DNA of 64,000 nucleotides, taken from assembly GCA_015680685.1 (NCBI GenBank), contig MNCI01001408.1, positions 1 to 64,000 of the forward strand, read 5' to 3'. Of the stretch, positions 35,112 through 45,803 are shown one piece after another. A program made the position numbers and the translations under genes. The notes beneath the pieces were generated by a model. The model searched no databases. It was not told where the DNA came from and saw only the letters and a program-made list of their open reading frames with translations. Source of the DNA: Gnetum montanum. Taxonomy: Eukaryota; Streptophyta; Gnetopsida; Gnetales; Gnetaceae. Every line of letters starts with the position of its first letter. Position 1 is the stretch's first letter.

Positions 35112-37260
35112 CTTTTTCATCTACCATTGTGAGATTGAACTCTTGCAAAATCACAAGCCACCATATGACATGAGGGCTGATTGTTGGTTTATTCATAAAA
35201 AACCAGATGGCACTATGGTCTATATGCATAAACACTCTATAACCAAGCACATAGTGACTAAAATTTTCTAAGGAAAATACCACTGCTATCAAATATTTTT
35301 CTATAGTGATGTAATTTAGATGTGCACCCACAATACTTTAGCTTGTGTAGCAAATGCAATATGGACATTTTTTTATCATCCATATATGTAAGCACTACCC
35401 CCAAAGCATAATTTGATGCATCAGTCATCACATGAAATGGCCTAGACTAATTAGGTGCTTGTAGAATTGGGGTCTCAACAAGCTTTTGCTTCAGTTGTTG
35501 AAATGCTATTTCACATGTAGGGGTCTAGACAAATGATGCATCTTTCTTTATTAACTCAACCAATAGCTTGGAGATTTTGGAAAAGTTCTCAATGAAGCAT
35601 CGATAGTAGCCAGTATGACCAAGGAATGATTGCACTTCTTTAATTGTTTCTAGTTAACATATTATTCCTTGGATGACCCTTATCTTTTCAGTGTCCACCT
35701 TCATTCTTACTTTTGAGATATGGTGCCCCAAGACTATGCCTTCCTGGACCATAAGATGGCTCTTTTGTAAATTGAGTTGGAGGTTTTTTTCAACACATCT
35801 CCTCATCACCTACTCAAGATGGTCCAAGGCTTGCTTAAATGTAGTTCCGTAGGTAGAAAAGCCATCTATGAAGACTTCTAGCCTACTACCAATTTGTTGT
35901 TGGAAAATGCTAAGGACTAGTCATTGAAATGTATTTGGGGCATTACATAGACTGAATGGCATCTGACGATAAGTAAAAGTCCCCCAAGGACTTGTGAAAG
36001 TTGTCTTCACTTAATCCTTTGGTGCAATCTAGATTTGGTTATAGCCACTATAATCATGCAGAAAGCTATAGTAGTTGTGCCTAGAACTGGTGTCCAGCTC
36101 TTAGTTGACAAAAGGTAATGGAAAATGATCTTTGAAAGTTTCCATATTGAGAAATTAGAAGTCGATGCACACCCGTCATTTGCCTCCTTTCTTGGGCACA
36201 ATCATAAGTGGGCTAATCCACTTACTATCTACAATAGGGTAGATGAATCTAGCCTTGAGAAGTTGCTTGATCTCCTCTTTGATAATCTGCTTTAATTTGG
36301 AATTCAACTGCCACTGCAATTGTCATTTTGGCTTAATGGAAAGATCAATATATATCTAATGTTGGCATATTCTTGGATCTATTCCTATGAGCTCAAAATA
36401 TGACTAGGAAAAGGCTGTTGACATTTTTCCACAACATTCATCAACATCTTCTTTTTTGCTACAACAAGTTTGACATTAATAATGACCAGCTTTCCATTTT
36501 TTAAGAACACATACTCCATTTTGGTTGGTAGTGTCTTTAATTCAAGGGGTTCTTATTTGAAATTATTAGGAATCCCCAACTCTTTCCAATTGATATCATC
36601 ATTTACTTCCTTAGAGAGCTGGTGATGAACTTTCTCAAGTTCATCCATACTTGTAACATAATCACACATTAGGCCCTTAGTAGGTTCCATGCACAATGTA
36701 CTACTACTAGAATCAGCTGTTAGCTACTGGGTGCCTTCTTGTTTTGTGGTTGCTACATATAGAAATCTTTAGATTTTAGCTTCCAATGCACACTACTTAC
36801 ATGCAAAGATAAATGTTTGCTTCACTGACCATAGCTTCTACACACAATGGCACCCCGAATCACTATATGAAATATATGGAACCATCCTTTTTTTAATCTT
36901 TCCAAATTCATTTTCTTTGGATATCTCTAGGGAAAGATCTCTAATGTCCATTTTGGCATCAATAGTGCTTAACCATGCCCTTCCCATAATAATTGGGAAA
37001 TTGGGAAGTCCCCCTTATAGTTCTCCACCTTGATTACTAGGAAGTTGGCAGGATATGACCACCCACAAATAGTGCTCATAATGTCTTCTACCAGTCCTAA
37101 TGGAACAGTGATGGACTAGTCTACCAACTCCAACCTAATGTTGCTCTTCTTCAAGGGAGGAAGGTTCCACATAGTGTACATCTCATGCAAGATCAGATTA
37201 ACACCAAAACTAGAGTCAAGAAGAGCTTTACAAGGCTCATTCCTAGTAATTTTCAAATAT
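35077..37260 (-). pseudogene. Protease, reverse transcriptase and RNase H of element 3, decayed
   Basis: Protease at about 37260-36950: ALLDSSFGVNLI at the active-site position (usual DLGA or DTGA pattern altered) and FPIIMGRAWLSTIDAKMDI. RT at about 36260-35480: FHYxLPFVN-like start, HDYSGYNQI (catalytic Asp present as DYSGY), FSLCNAPNTFQ, then VFIDGFSTYG where the catalytic pair FIDD has become FIDG, LGHHISKV, and FLGHTGYYRCFIENFSKI. RNase H at about 35440-35077: NYITIEKYLIAVVFSLENF, HYVLGYRVFMHIDHSA and ENVVTDHLS. Many stops, mostly TAG and TAA. The FIDG change alone should abolish polymerisation. Confidence 0.92.
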
Positions 37261-37399
37261 ACTAAGGAACTCCTGAGATTAGATAACTTCCTCGGAAGGT
37301 TACTAGCTCAAATCCAATTAGATACAACATGGATCAACATCATAGTATGGATTTGAGAGGGTTTTTGATTTGAACAAGACTTGGATAAAGGTAAGGCAT

Positions 37400-40025
37400 A
37401 GGAAAGAGGAGGAGTAGGGCTACCAACCACTGGTGTGTCTAAGAGATTTGGTGGATTACGAGATTAGAAGAAGGGTCTTTCCTTTGATCGTGGTCCTAAC
37501 CCACTTGGTTGGCTAACTGGTTACAAATTAATTTTCCTTGTAGCATTTCTTTATTATGGTTAGGCAAGAAATTCACCCTACATAAATGGAGCAAGTGGTA
37601 GTTGTGCAAGATGTGAAGGAGTAGGTGCAAGAATAAGAGGAGCATGAGGATAGTAGGTGGCATCCCTCCTTACATATGGCAGTTGGTAAACTTCAGGAGG
37701 GTAGTGGTGATGTTGGTAAGTAGCAACATGTCTAGATGAGTCCCATGAAGATGAAGGTTGCTAAACATAATAACCATAGGGATCTAGTTGCTGGTAGGGG
37801 CACTACTATCTTAGAGGTGACAACACCCATGATTGTCGTTGTTGCCACTATTGGTACAATTCATAAGGTTACAGTGAAGTTCCACTTGGATAATATTGTT
37901 GTGGTTGGTGGAACTGTCAAGAGTTGCCTTGTGGATAAGGCAATCTTTTGGGTGTTTGCCTTTGTGCAAGTCATGGATGTAAGGCATACACCCTAGATTC
38001 CTACAAGTATGACACAACTGGATAGCATCCCTTGGGATGTTCATACTGGTAGATGTCACATCTACCATCATCATCTAATTCATTATCTGCAACTATCTCT
38101 ATCATAGCCATCTTACCCTTACCCTTGGATATGGCACGTTCAGCTTTCTTATGTCTCCAGTGCTGATACTCACTACTTTGTTCCTTGGACTCTTCAGTAT
38201 TTTTTAAGATAACTTGAAACTTATTGTCCATGGAGTTCCATAATTGGTTAACCTTTACTATAATTTTGGACTATAATTTTTGGAGTGACAAGGTTTTCTA
38301 ATTAGCCATATCATGTCTTGTTAACTCATCCTCACTATTGCAAAATTGAACTCTCCTTTTGTGAATAGAAGGATCCCTATCATATTTCTCTGTACTTTCT
38401 CACCTTCTCAATTCTTGCTCCTCCCTAGCTACCTACATAATTAACTTTTGGACCTGATGGATGCTTAACTCTATCAATCTCCCTTGAGCATAGATGCCAA
38501 GGGGTTTTTGTATTTCAAATTGCAACCCATCTATAATTTAGTGGAGTTGATCAAGCTAAGAATATTCATGGTTGGGAAACTTATGCAATAGAGAGTAGTA
38601 TCAATTAATAGAAGCATCTAAGGGCTCATGGTTTTCTTATTTCCACCCTTGGATTTGCTCCCTCAAATTGGACACTTGAGAGTATGTTTAATATTTATCA
38701 TTAAACAATTCTAACATTGTACTCCATCACCTAATTGATTCTGATTCCAAGGACTAGTACTAGTTTTTTGCTTCCTTAATGAGTATCCTTGGGAATAATT
38801 TCAACTTTTGCCAATCATTCCCAATATTTTGCAAGGCACATGCATCCTGGAAGTCTTGGAGATGGTTTTGTGGATTAGCGTTGTAGCCTCCCTCAAATCG
38901 AGGGATGTTGTTCATATCTAGCCTCTTTATTCTACTATCCTTTACATGCCTTATTGGAATCCTTGGGAATAATTTCACCTTTTTCCAATCATTCTCAATA
39001 TTTTGCAAGGCACATGAATCTTGGAAGGCTTGGAGATGGTTTTGTGGATCAACGTTGTAGCCTCTCTCAAATCGAGGGATGTTGTTCATATCTAGCCTCT
39101 TTATTCTACTATCCTTTACATGCCTTATTGGAATCCTCATGGACTCTACAATGTTTAACATGATTTGAGTGGCAAGTATAGGTTCATCAAGGCCATAGTG
39201 ATGGTGCCTATGATGTTCTCTACTAACCCTTCTTTCATGGTGGTGGGTCTCTCTAGATCACCCATGCCTTTGATCATGACTGTCCTAACTATCCCTTTTG
39301 TTGTTTAAATCTTGTTAGTCACCTCCATCATAGTCATGCCTTTTGCAGCCATGATCTAAGCCAAATGAGGAAGAAGATAATGAAGGGGAAGAGGAAGGAA
39401 GCCTTGCATCGTGCTGACACCTACCATCTTCTCTTCGATGATAGCAACCACAATCATGATCATGACTTCCATTTTTCCCCTTATCATGACTTGCTCCTCT
39501 AGATGCATTTTTGTCATTGGATCTATTCCAACCAGAACCAAGATTATGAATTGTGGATTGCACATTTTGGTTGAGATCCCCTTGACCAAAGTCAAAGAGA
39601 GGAGTGTCACCAAAGGAACAGCCCCTAGAGAAGTGTTTGCTTCTATCCAATGGGCCAAGCAGAGATGGAAAAGTGTTTGAATCCTTTCCCTTCAAAATCT
39701 CATGTTGCTAGTCTTGCTAACAATCTCTTAACCTTTGTGCTTTAGTGGGATGGTAATCCCTTGAATCGGGATCTCACATCTCATACTCTCCGTGAAGATG
39801 TTGAAGTTCATGTCATGTAAGCATTAGTTGGAGCATAGCTAGAACAGATCGATCCAATGGCAACACAATATGACATTCCATGTTGCACCACTATAGCATT
39901 TCATCTTGATGTAAGATGAAGGTGAAGTTTGGTACATACTCATCGAGATGAGCATATACCACTCGATATTGCTGAGGCACTTGGTCTGCCCTAGGCAGAG
40001 ATATACTCTTGTGAGAAGAAGACAT
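37400..40025 (-). pseudogene. gag of element 3, decayed, with in-frame duplication
   Basis: The start is ATG 40025 (MSSSHKSISLPRADQVPQQ), 147 bp inside the PBS. A low-complexity Asp/His/Ser-rich part (39700-39315) precedes the capsid domain: RLDMNNIPRFERGYN (39080), then after about 38740 ELFNDKY, LREQIQGWK, HEPLDASINWYYSLL, aligned with element 2 gag. A Lys-rich part (AERAISKGKGKMAMIEIV, 38130) leads to a Pro/Gln/Tyr-rich end near 37600-37400. A 174-bp tandem duplication lies at 38785-39132. Stops such as at 39309 and 38757 break it. Confidence 0.85.
38785..39132 (-). repeat. 174-bp tandem duplication within gag (2 units)
   Basis: Units 38785-38958 and 38959-39132 differ at only a handful of bases. 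The period is 58 codons and both copies stay open, covering the start of the capsid domain (RIPIRHVKDSRIKRLDMNN in each). Confidence 0.9.
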
Positions 40026-40171
40026 TTTTATATTAATGAATCTATATGCAATGTGTGGTTAATATTTAATTTAGTTGTAATAATAATTTTTTTGTAAGAT
40101 TCAATCTTTAGGGTTTGAACAATGAGGTTACTAAGTTTTTCTAAGTTTAGATAGTGCACGTAGAACTAAAG

Positions 40172-40189
40172 TCCTTGGAAATGGCACCA
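40172..40189 (-). other. Primer-binding site of element 3, decayed tRNA-Asp type
   Basis: Plus-strand TCCTTGGAAATGGCACCA matches the tRNA-Asp 3' end at 13 of 18 positions, keeping GG and CACCA-like 3' bases. It is one base from the LTR at 40191. Confidence 0.7.
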
Positions 40190-40190
40190 A

Positions 40191-41059
40191 TGATAAGCAG
40201 TGAGGTACCCCTACACCCAACCATACAAATCATAGACATTCACATGTGATCTAGTTGAATTCCATAGACTTTAATTACGAAGTACACTAGAGCTAAATTT
40301 TGAGTTCATGTTGTTCATTTGTTATCTTCCCAGTCCCACTTGTGAAATGCAATGTATGGTTAAGTGTGACTGAGGCATAAGATTTTTATCATTCTATGTT
40401 TTATCAATTTGATCACCTAAAAATATAATGAAAGTGAGAGTAATTAAATGCTAAGTGAACTATTGTCTAATCTAACCTAACACAAGTAACCATCCCCACT
40501 TCCTAGACACATCATAAACTTCATGTAAACACTACTGGGTTGTCAAACGCTAACCATTTCTAAGCTACCAAGTGTCACACATATGTTTCAAGGGATCATG
40601 CTTGGGTATTTTAATTAGTTTCTTAATTAATCAAAATTAATTATTTAATGAATAACATTAAATATAAACTACATGAAATCACAATATATAAATGCATAAA
40701 GAAAGAAAGTGTTAAGTGCTACAAGGATGAATCAAAGAGCTCATCTTTATTGCCAACACAATGATGTGTTTAAGTACATTAATGCTTGAATAAAGATTTG
40801 ATTACACTTGGACCTTCTGATATGGGAAATTGGAAAATATTCTAACTCTCGAATAAACAAACTACAAGAATCTCTCTACTTGACTTTAAAAACTACTCCC
40901 GAATCATGTGTCCAAGGGTTGTATTTATAGGCCTAGGAGTACCCCATGATATCGCATGCCTGATATTGTATCTCGGGCTGTGATATTGCGTACTTGATAT
41001 TAGGTATCTAATATCATGGCCAGCCTAATATCGGAGCTTATGTAAAACACAATTTATCA
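40191..41059 (-). repeat. 5' LTR of element 3 (869 bp)
   Basis: TGATAA at the left and TTATCA at the right form a perfect 6-bp inverted repeat. The TATA box (minus) is in GTATTTATAGG near 40920-40930. The U3 holds GATATC/GATATT palindromes at about 40948-41016, followed by the LTR end at 41059. Confidence 0.93.
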
Positions 41060-41064
41060 GTATG
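41060..41064. repeat. Target-site duplication GTATG, right
   Basis: Exact copy of 30119-30123. Confidence 0.93.
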
Positions 41065-41328
41065 GCAACGTGTTTCCTTTGAGAGCCAAGAAAACTTTTG
41101 TTTCTTATACATTTTTTTCCCACATACATAGTGTATGAGTAATATCTAGACTATTTGATCATTATTCTATGGAAAATAACCACTCATAATGTCAATATTA
41201 GCCTCTTATTCTTGTGAAACTTTTTTTAGTATTTTTAGCATTGTTAATTTAATGTTATTTTATGTTGTAGTTTTGGTTTTTAGTGTGGTTTCATGTTCTA
41301 ATAGTCTTAATGTTTTACTTGTCTACAG
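41065..41328 (+). other. Intron of the D antisense gene, right part
   Basis: T-rich, no coding. It ends TTTTACTTGTCTACAG (41328), a strong 3' splice site with polypyrimidine tract. Confidence 0.5.
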
Positions 41329-41391
41329 GCCTCTAATATTAACAATGATGACATTGTTGATGATGATGATACTTCTCTCCCTATGAATTAG
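41329..41391 (+). pseudogene. Last exon of the antisense gene in copy D (acidic tail)
   Basis: It encodes NNDDIVDDDDTSLPMN then TAG (41389-41391). It parallels the last exons of A (DPSGHDDDDVPPPP) and B (GGPSGARDDDDDTPSSP), each preceded by an AG acceptor. It is the only other exon of the gene left in D. The frame is open, unlike most of the gene in A and B. Confidence 0.55.
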
Positions 41392-41739
41392 TTTTATTAT
41401 TTTTATTATATTATTATAGCTGTTCTTGTTTGAATCTCATAGCCTTTAAGAACTATCTATTATTCTTGTTGTTATCTACTTCATAGTGCAACTATGGCTA
41501 TGGACATTTATTTTATTGTTATTGTCACACAATGTAACTATGGCTACTATTTTATTTTTGGAGTAAGACATTTTTTTTGGTTTTTTATGATTTGTATTTT
41601 TATATAACAAGGATACAAAGTAAAATATGGCAATATGACATAATGAGATGAAATATATAAAACAAGACATAATTGTTAAAGTAACACTTGATCATCATGT
41701 ACATGCAAAGGGGAAGGAAGAGAGGCCACAAATGCACTA

Positions 41740-41960
41740 GTTCTGGGCCCTAGAAGGCCATTGTATCACTATTTTTATGCCTTGTCAAGCCATCATGTTG
41801 CCAAATTTAGGCCTTGGTAGGCCATTGTCTTGCTAGTTTTAGAACTTGGCTAGCCATCATGTTACCAATTTTAGGCCTTGGTGGGGCATTGGCTTGCAAA
41901 TTTTATGCCTTGGTGGGCCATGGTATTGCTAGTTTTAGACCTTAATAGGCCATGGTACTA
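41740..41960. repeat. Minisatellite downstream of gag-pro in D
   Basis: Four or five degenerate units of about 45 bp built on GCCTTGGTGGGCCATTGT and TTGCTAGTTTTAG. It is the reverse complement of the GGCCTTAAACTAGCA repeat of A and B, at the same place after gag-pro. Confidence 0.75.
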
Positions 41961-42289
41961 AGTTTTCTAGCAAGCATGAGATAATCTCAAACAAGCATAA
42001 AAGCATAAAATGAATAGTGAAACATGATATAAGGCTACAAAAGTAAACCAAAGATTGTTGAGAAAAGAAGGAATAAGATGCCTATTGTAAAACTTTTGTT
42101 TGATCTTTGATAAATTAAAGAATCAATTTTCCATGATTCTACATTCACCATTCTTCTTGTTTGATGTGGCAAGTGGCAAGCACTCTCACTGGTTATTTGA
42201 TTTTCTAGACATTGTTAACATTATTGTTGTTGTTATTGTTATTGGCCCCAACTTGAGTATCAAGAGTTTCATCTTGAAACTCCACCTCT

Positions 42290-43490
42290 GAACCTTTTTC
42301 AATATTGACATTGCTAACACATCATAAAAGCATGTTATTCCTACAAATCATAATTTCACCATATTTATATGGTAATTGACTCTTTTGGTGTATAGAAGAT
42401 GAGACTTATTAAAGCTTCACTAACCATGATCTTCCTAGGATCAAGTTAAAATTGAGTGTTTCCTTAACTACTAGAAAATTGGTAGATGTGGGGAACTATT
42501 TTCCAACTACAAAGTCTAAGGAAATAGAACTCTATATCATTATCCATGATCCATTGAATGAATTTAGAATGGAGGTAGAGGTATCTTGGATGATATTATT
42601 TAGGCCTAGTTTCTCAAATATGGTGAATGGTATCATGTTGATTGTCATCCCATCATCCACATGACCACAATGAATCTTATATTTTCCAACATGTATGGTA
42701 ATGGGGAGAGGAGTAGATAGCACTTCTCCATTTCATGAGTCAATCTTCACTTCAGTGTCATGAAAGGTGAGAATGATGTAATTCTTGTTCTCTCTAAGTG
42801 AGGCTTTCCTGATGACAAAGTAAATGAATTCTTTGTTGATAGACATGTCTCCTCTCATAGGAAAAGAAGTTAACACTTGAGCTAGCACATCTCTATGAGG
42901 ATAAAAAATTGTGACTAGGTTGTATAGGTTCAACAATGTGTTCTTTTGTTTCAAGGATCCTTTAGCTTGTTTCATTTTTATAAGTAAATTCTTTTTCTTA
43001 GCATGTAACTTTTCAACCCTAGTAGTCTTAATTTTATCCATTCTTCCTAGGATTCTTAGCTTATGTTTTTATCATATGTGGTTTGGTTCAATTTCCCATA
43101 GCTAGTATGTGACTCTCTCTTAGTTGGTGGATCAATGCAATTTGGACAATGGAGTTCATAGGTAAGGCTACTCTTGATGTAGACCTTGGTGGGTTATCTT
43201 GCTTCCATGCCTTTCATTGTTGACTACCTTCAGTAAGCTTAGTTGTTGATTTGGTGACATGTTTGAAATACCACCAAAATTTTCATGTTTTAACCATTTA
43301 TCATCATGTAACTTTCACCCCATGAAACTTGAGGCAAAAATTTGTTGTAAATGTAAGGATGGTAATCCATAATGGGCAATCTCACATGTTTCATACTTTT
43401 GAGGCTGAAAAATGCCTCATAAGTAGTCAAAGTGTCATTCCCCAAGTAAAACGATCCATCTAGTATCAATGTTTGGGCTTGCAAAAGTCA
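42290..43490 (-). pseudogene. gag-protease fragment of copy D
   Basis: Segment 43041-42733 (KNTLLNLYNLVTIFYPHRD, LTFHDTEVKID) aligns with A (TLLSLYDLVMISSTHYE, LVFHDSEVN) and B. Protease at 42723-42410: GHVDDGMTINMIPFTIFEKL, active-site Asp kept but the triad reads DDG, with SFNGSW downstream. Segment 43484-43290 carries the gag C-terminus. The N-terminal capsid part is missing: B begins at about 43490. Stops and frameshifts throughout. Confidence 0.72.
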
Positions 43491-44761
43491 AAAATTCCTT
43501 TTGGAATGTCAAAAATGGTAATTTTATGGGTTTTATGAAAGGCATACACTTTTCTATGTTGACAAACCACTATAGGGGGTAAATGAGCTAGGAGACATCG
43601 AAGCTAGTGTGGAGGATTGCAAGGGGTGTGGATCTCACCTACTCTCAACATGGAGAAGGGGTTAACTTAGCCTAGAGGGGTTTGACCTTCATCCCAACAT
43701 TGATATTTCATCCCCTCAACATTAACACCTCCTCCCTAACATGGAAGCACCATGATTAAGATTTGAACATCAACTCCAACTAGGATCCTATATGCCAAGG
43801 TTGAAGATTTGCTCCCACCATTGATCTTTCAACCTCTAAACATTGACACTCTTCCCCTAACATGGAAGGGTTAGCCAACATAGAGGGATCAGCTAGCATG
43901 GAGGGATTACTCAATGTAGAGGGGTTAGCCAACATGGAGGGATCAGTCAATGTAGAGTGGTTAGCCAACATGGATGCATGGGGGTGAATCTTACCTACCC
44001 CCTAAACATGGTAGCAATTTGCAACAATTTGGTAGCCAGTTTTCAGTCCAAATCATGGCCAAAACCCTATAAAAACTAAACCCCAATACCATTTCAAGGT
44101 TCCACAACCTTGGAATTTTTCATAAACATTTGGCATCCAAGATCTTTTACTTTTTGTCAAAATTATAGCTTCTTAGGGCCTAACAGTGTGGAACTATTGT
44201 AACCTTGTTATCCCCTATTACCCCCTTAGGATTTGTGAGCCTGAAGTGTCAACATTACCCCCTAGAATCCCAAAATCTCACTGTGGAGCATCCTAATAGC
44301 CTTCATTCTTTACATTTCATAATCCTCAATAGTTACCCAAGTTGCAGATTTAGAGTAGAAGTAGAGAAGGTTCAAAAAAATCAAGAGTGGTTGAGCATCT
44401 AAATTGTGGAATAGATTCTATCTTCTTCAACAAACTTGGAACTACCACTCAAGTGAACCCTCCTTTGCTCTCCTATGGACAATTTTATACACATTCTTGA
44501 ACTCATTCTTTTCTTAATCAATAAAGTTTATAGTTTTAGTTTATGTGCAATTTTTGTTCATTTTTGGATTTCAAATCTATAAATTTTTATGTTTTTACAC
44601 CTTCATTTTGCACCTCCCCTTAAGTCCCTATGTGATCTACGATACTATCTAGGGTATCCTAAATCCCATTTTTTCTCAGAGGCCCTGGGGATTTGGGATT
44701 GAGGTTGTTTATGGCTGAGAATCCTTGGTTTTTTTAGCAATTGAGATTTTCCATTGCAACA
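43491..44761 (+). repeat. 5' LTR of copy B (left edge approximate)
   Basis: Ends ...CCATTGCAACA (44761), seven bases before a PBS-like TGGCACTAGAAGAAGGGCC. TATA CCCTATAAAAACT is at about 44066-44078 and recurs as CCCTATAAAAACT at about 56271 in the 3' LTR. A polyadenylation-like AATAAAG is at 44520. The U3 side contains CCAACATGGAGG repeats. Confidence 0.55.
43840..43980. repeat. CCAACATGGAGGGATCAG minisatellite in B 5' LTR
   Basis: Six to seven diverged units of about 20-30 bp made of TTAGCCAACATGGAGGG and TCA(G/A)(C/T)(T/C)A(G/A)(C/T)ATGGAGGG. It is the same core as in the large array of the 3' LTR. Confidence 0.75.
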
Positions 44762-45803
44762 TTTTCTTGGCACTAGAAGAAGGGCCTCCACCTAATTTCC
44801 AATGGTTAAATCTATCTTCCTTATTGCCAACATTACTCCTAGCCTAAAACTCACATTTTTTGTAGCCAAAACCTTGAAAACCCAATGCTACTCCTCATCT
44901 TCCCTTATGATATAAACTCTAGTGTGGAAATTATAGATGGTTGGATGTTGAGTTTTCACAACATATATTGTGAATTCCAAAGCCAAATCAAGTGTTGATC
45001 ACCCACATGCAAACATTCAATCTCTTATTATCATTTTCACAATGAAACCAACATTGGTTTAACACTAACCAAAAATAATTTTTCCCTTTATTATGGAATT
45101 TGCCAACCTGTCAAAAATTTTTTAAGAGAGTTTTATAATTTATTTAGACTACCAAACTTCCCACCCCCAACCCCCATCCCCCCCTTTCATCAACATTGGT
45201 TTTAGAAGGTGTGAGATCCCCCTATCTCACCCCCTCTTTTCCCGATGCCATACCTAGGGGTGTGACAATTAGGAGACTAGTGTGGGTGAAGCTTGGTATC
45301 AACATTTTCAGGTTTCTATTTCTACAAAAAGGGTTGTATCCCATTTTGGCCCCCACTTACTACTTATAGTAAGTAACCTATTTGGCCATGTTTTCTTCTT
45401 TTCACTAAACTTAAACTTTTTGACAATTTCAATTACCAAAATTTGCATTCTTTTTTCCTCCTTTCACCAATGTTGGTTTTGGAAGGTGTGAGATCCCACT
45501 ATCTCACCCCTCCTTCACCTCCCCTACCACATTTGGGGGTGTAATTGCTAGGAAGCTAGCGTGGACATCTGGGGATGTGACAGCTAGAAAGTTAGCATGG
45601 GTAAAGTTTGCTACCACCTTTTCACCTTTCCATTTTTTGGTAAAGGAGTATATACCTCTTACCACACCCCCAACTTGCTATTTATAGTAAGTACTCCATT
45701 TTTAACTATTTTTTGTTTTTACCACTTTTGAATTCCAATTGCTAGGATTTACTTCTATTTTTTCCTTTTTAGCCTATCTTAAGCCATTTTCAGCAAAATA
45801 GAC
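44762..45803 (+). other. Leader of copy B with PBS candidate and tandem duplication
   Basis: The PBS candidate is 44768-44786; its tRNA is not assigned. Two units, 45183-45464 and 45466-45766, are an imperfect duplication of about 290 bp, each with GGTGTGAGATCCC(C/A)CTATCTCACC and CTTATAGTAAGT or TTTATAGTAAGT. No gene. Confidence 0.6.

Larger units (their letters stand above)
30124..41059 (-). mobile_element. Element 3: structurally complete Athila/Tat-type Ty3/gypsy element
   Basis: It has paired LTRs of 870 and 869 bp, perfect GTATG target duplication, tRNA-Asp-type PBS, PPT, and gag, PR, RT, RNase H, INT in gypsy order (INT last). Protein motifs (PR with an ALLDSS-type site, RT NYNQI/YNQI-type blocks, INT ending with a GPY module) fit the OTA clade. 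Total length is 10.9 kb, of which about 630 bp near 34.4 kb is an assembly artefact. Coding regions have numerous stops, so it cannot move by itself. There is no env ORF in the 2 kb after INT. Confidence 0.93.
27541..43490 (-). mobile_element. Copy D: Tat-like element split by element 3
   Basis: Once element 3 and one GTATG are set aside, DNA on its two sides reads as one copy of the A/B family in minus orientation: gag-pro at 43490-42290, minisatellite at 41960-41740, the plus-strand antisense gene (last exon 41329-41391, first exon 29070-29194), and a tandem array at 27800-28900 in the 3' LTR position. The middle exons of the antisense gene are absent. Outer limits are approximate; B adjoins at about 43490. 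Confidence 0.5.

Noticed and set aside
39315-39695. Possible separate Asp/His-rich protein
   Set aside because: It is in line with the gag frame of element 3 and fits a low-complexity part of that polyprotein.
43780-43971. Minus-strand ORF with repeated MLANPS-type units
   Set aside because: It is a translated minisatellite of the LTR, not a repeat protein.
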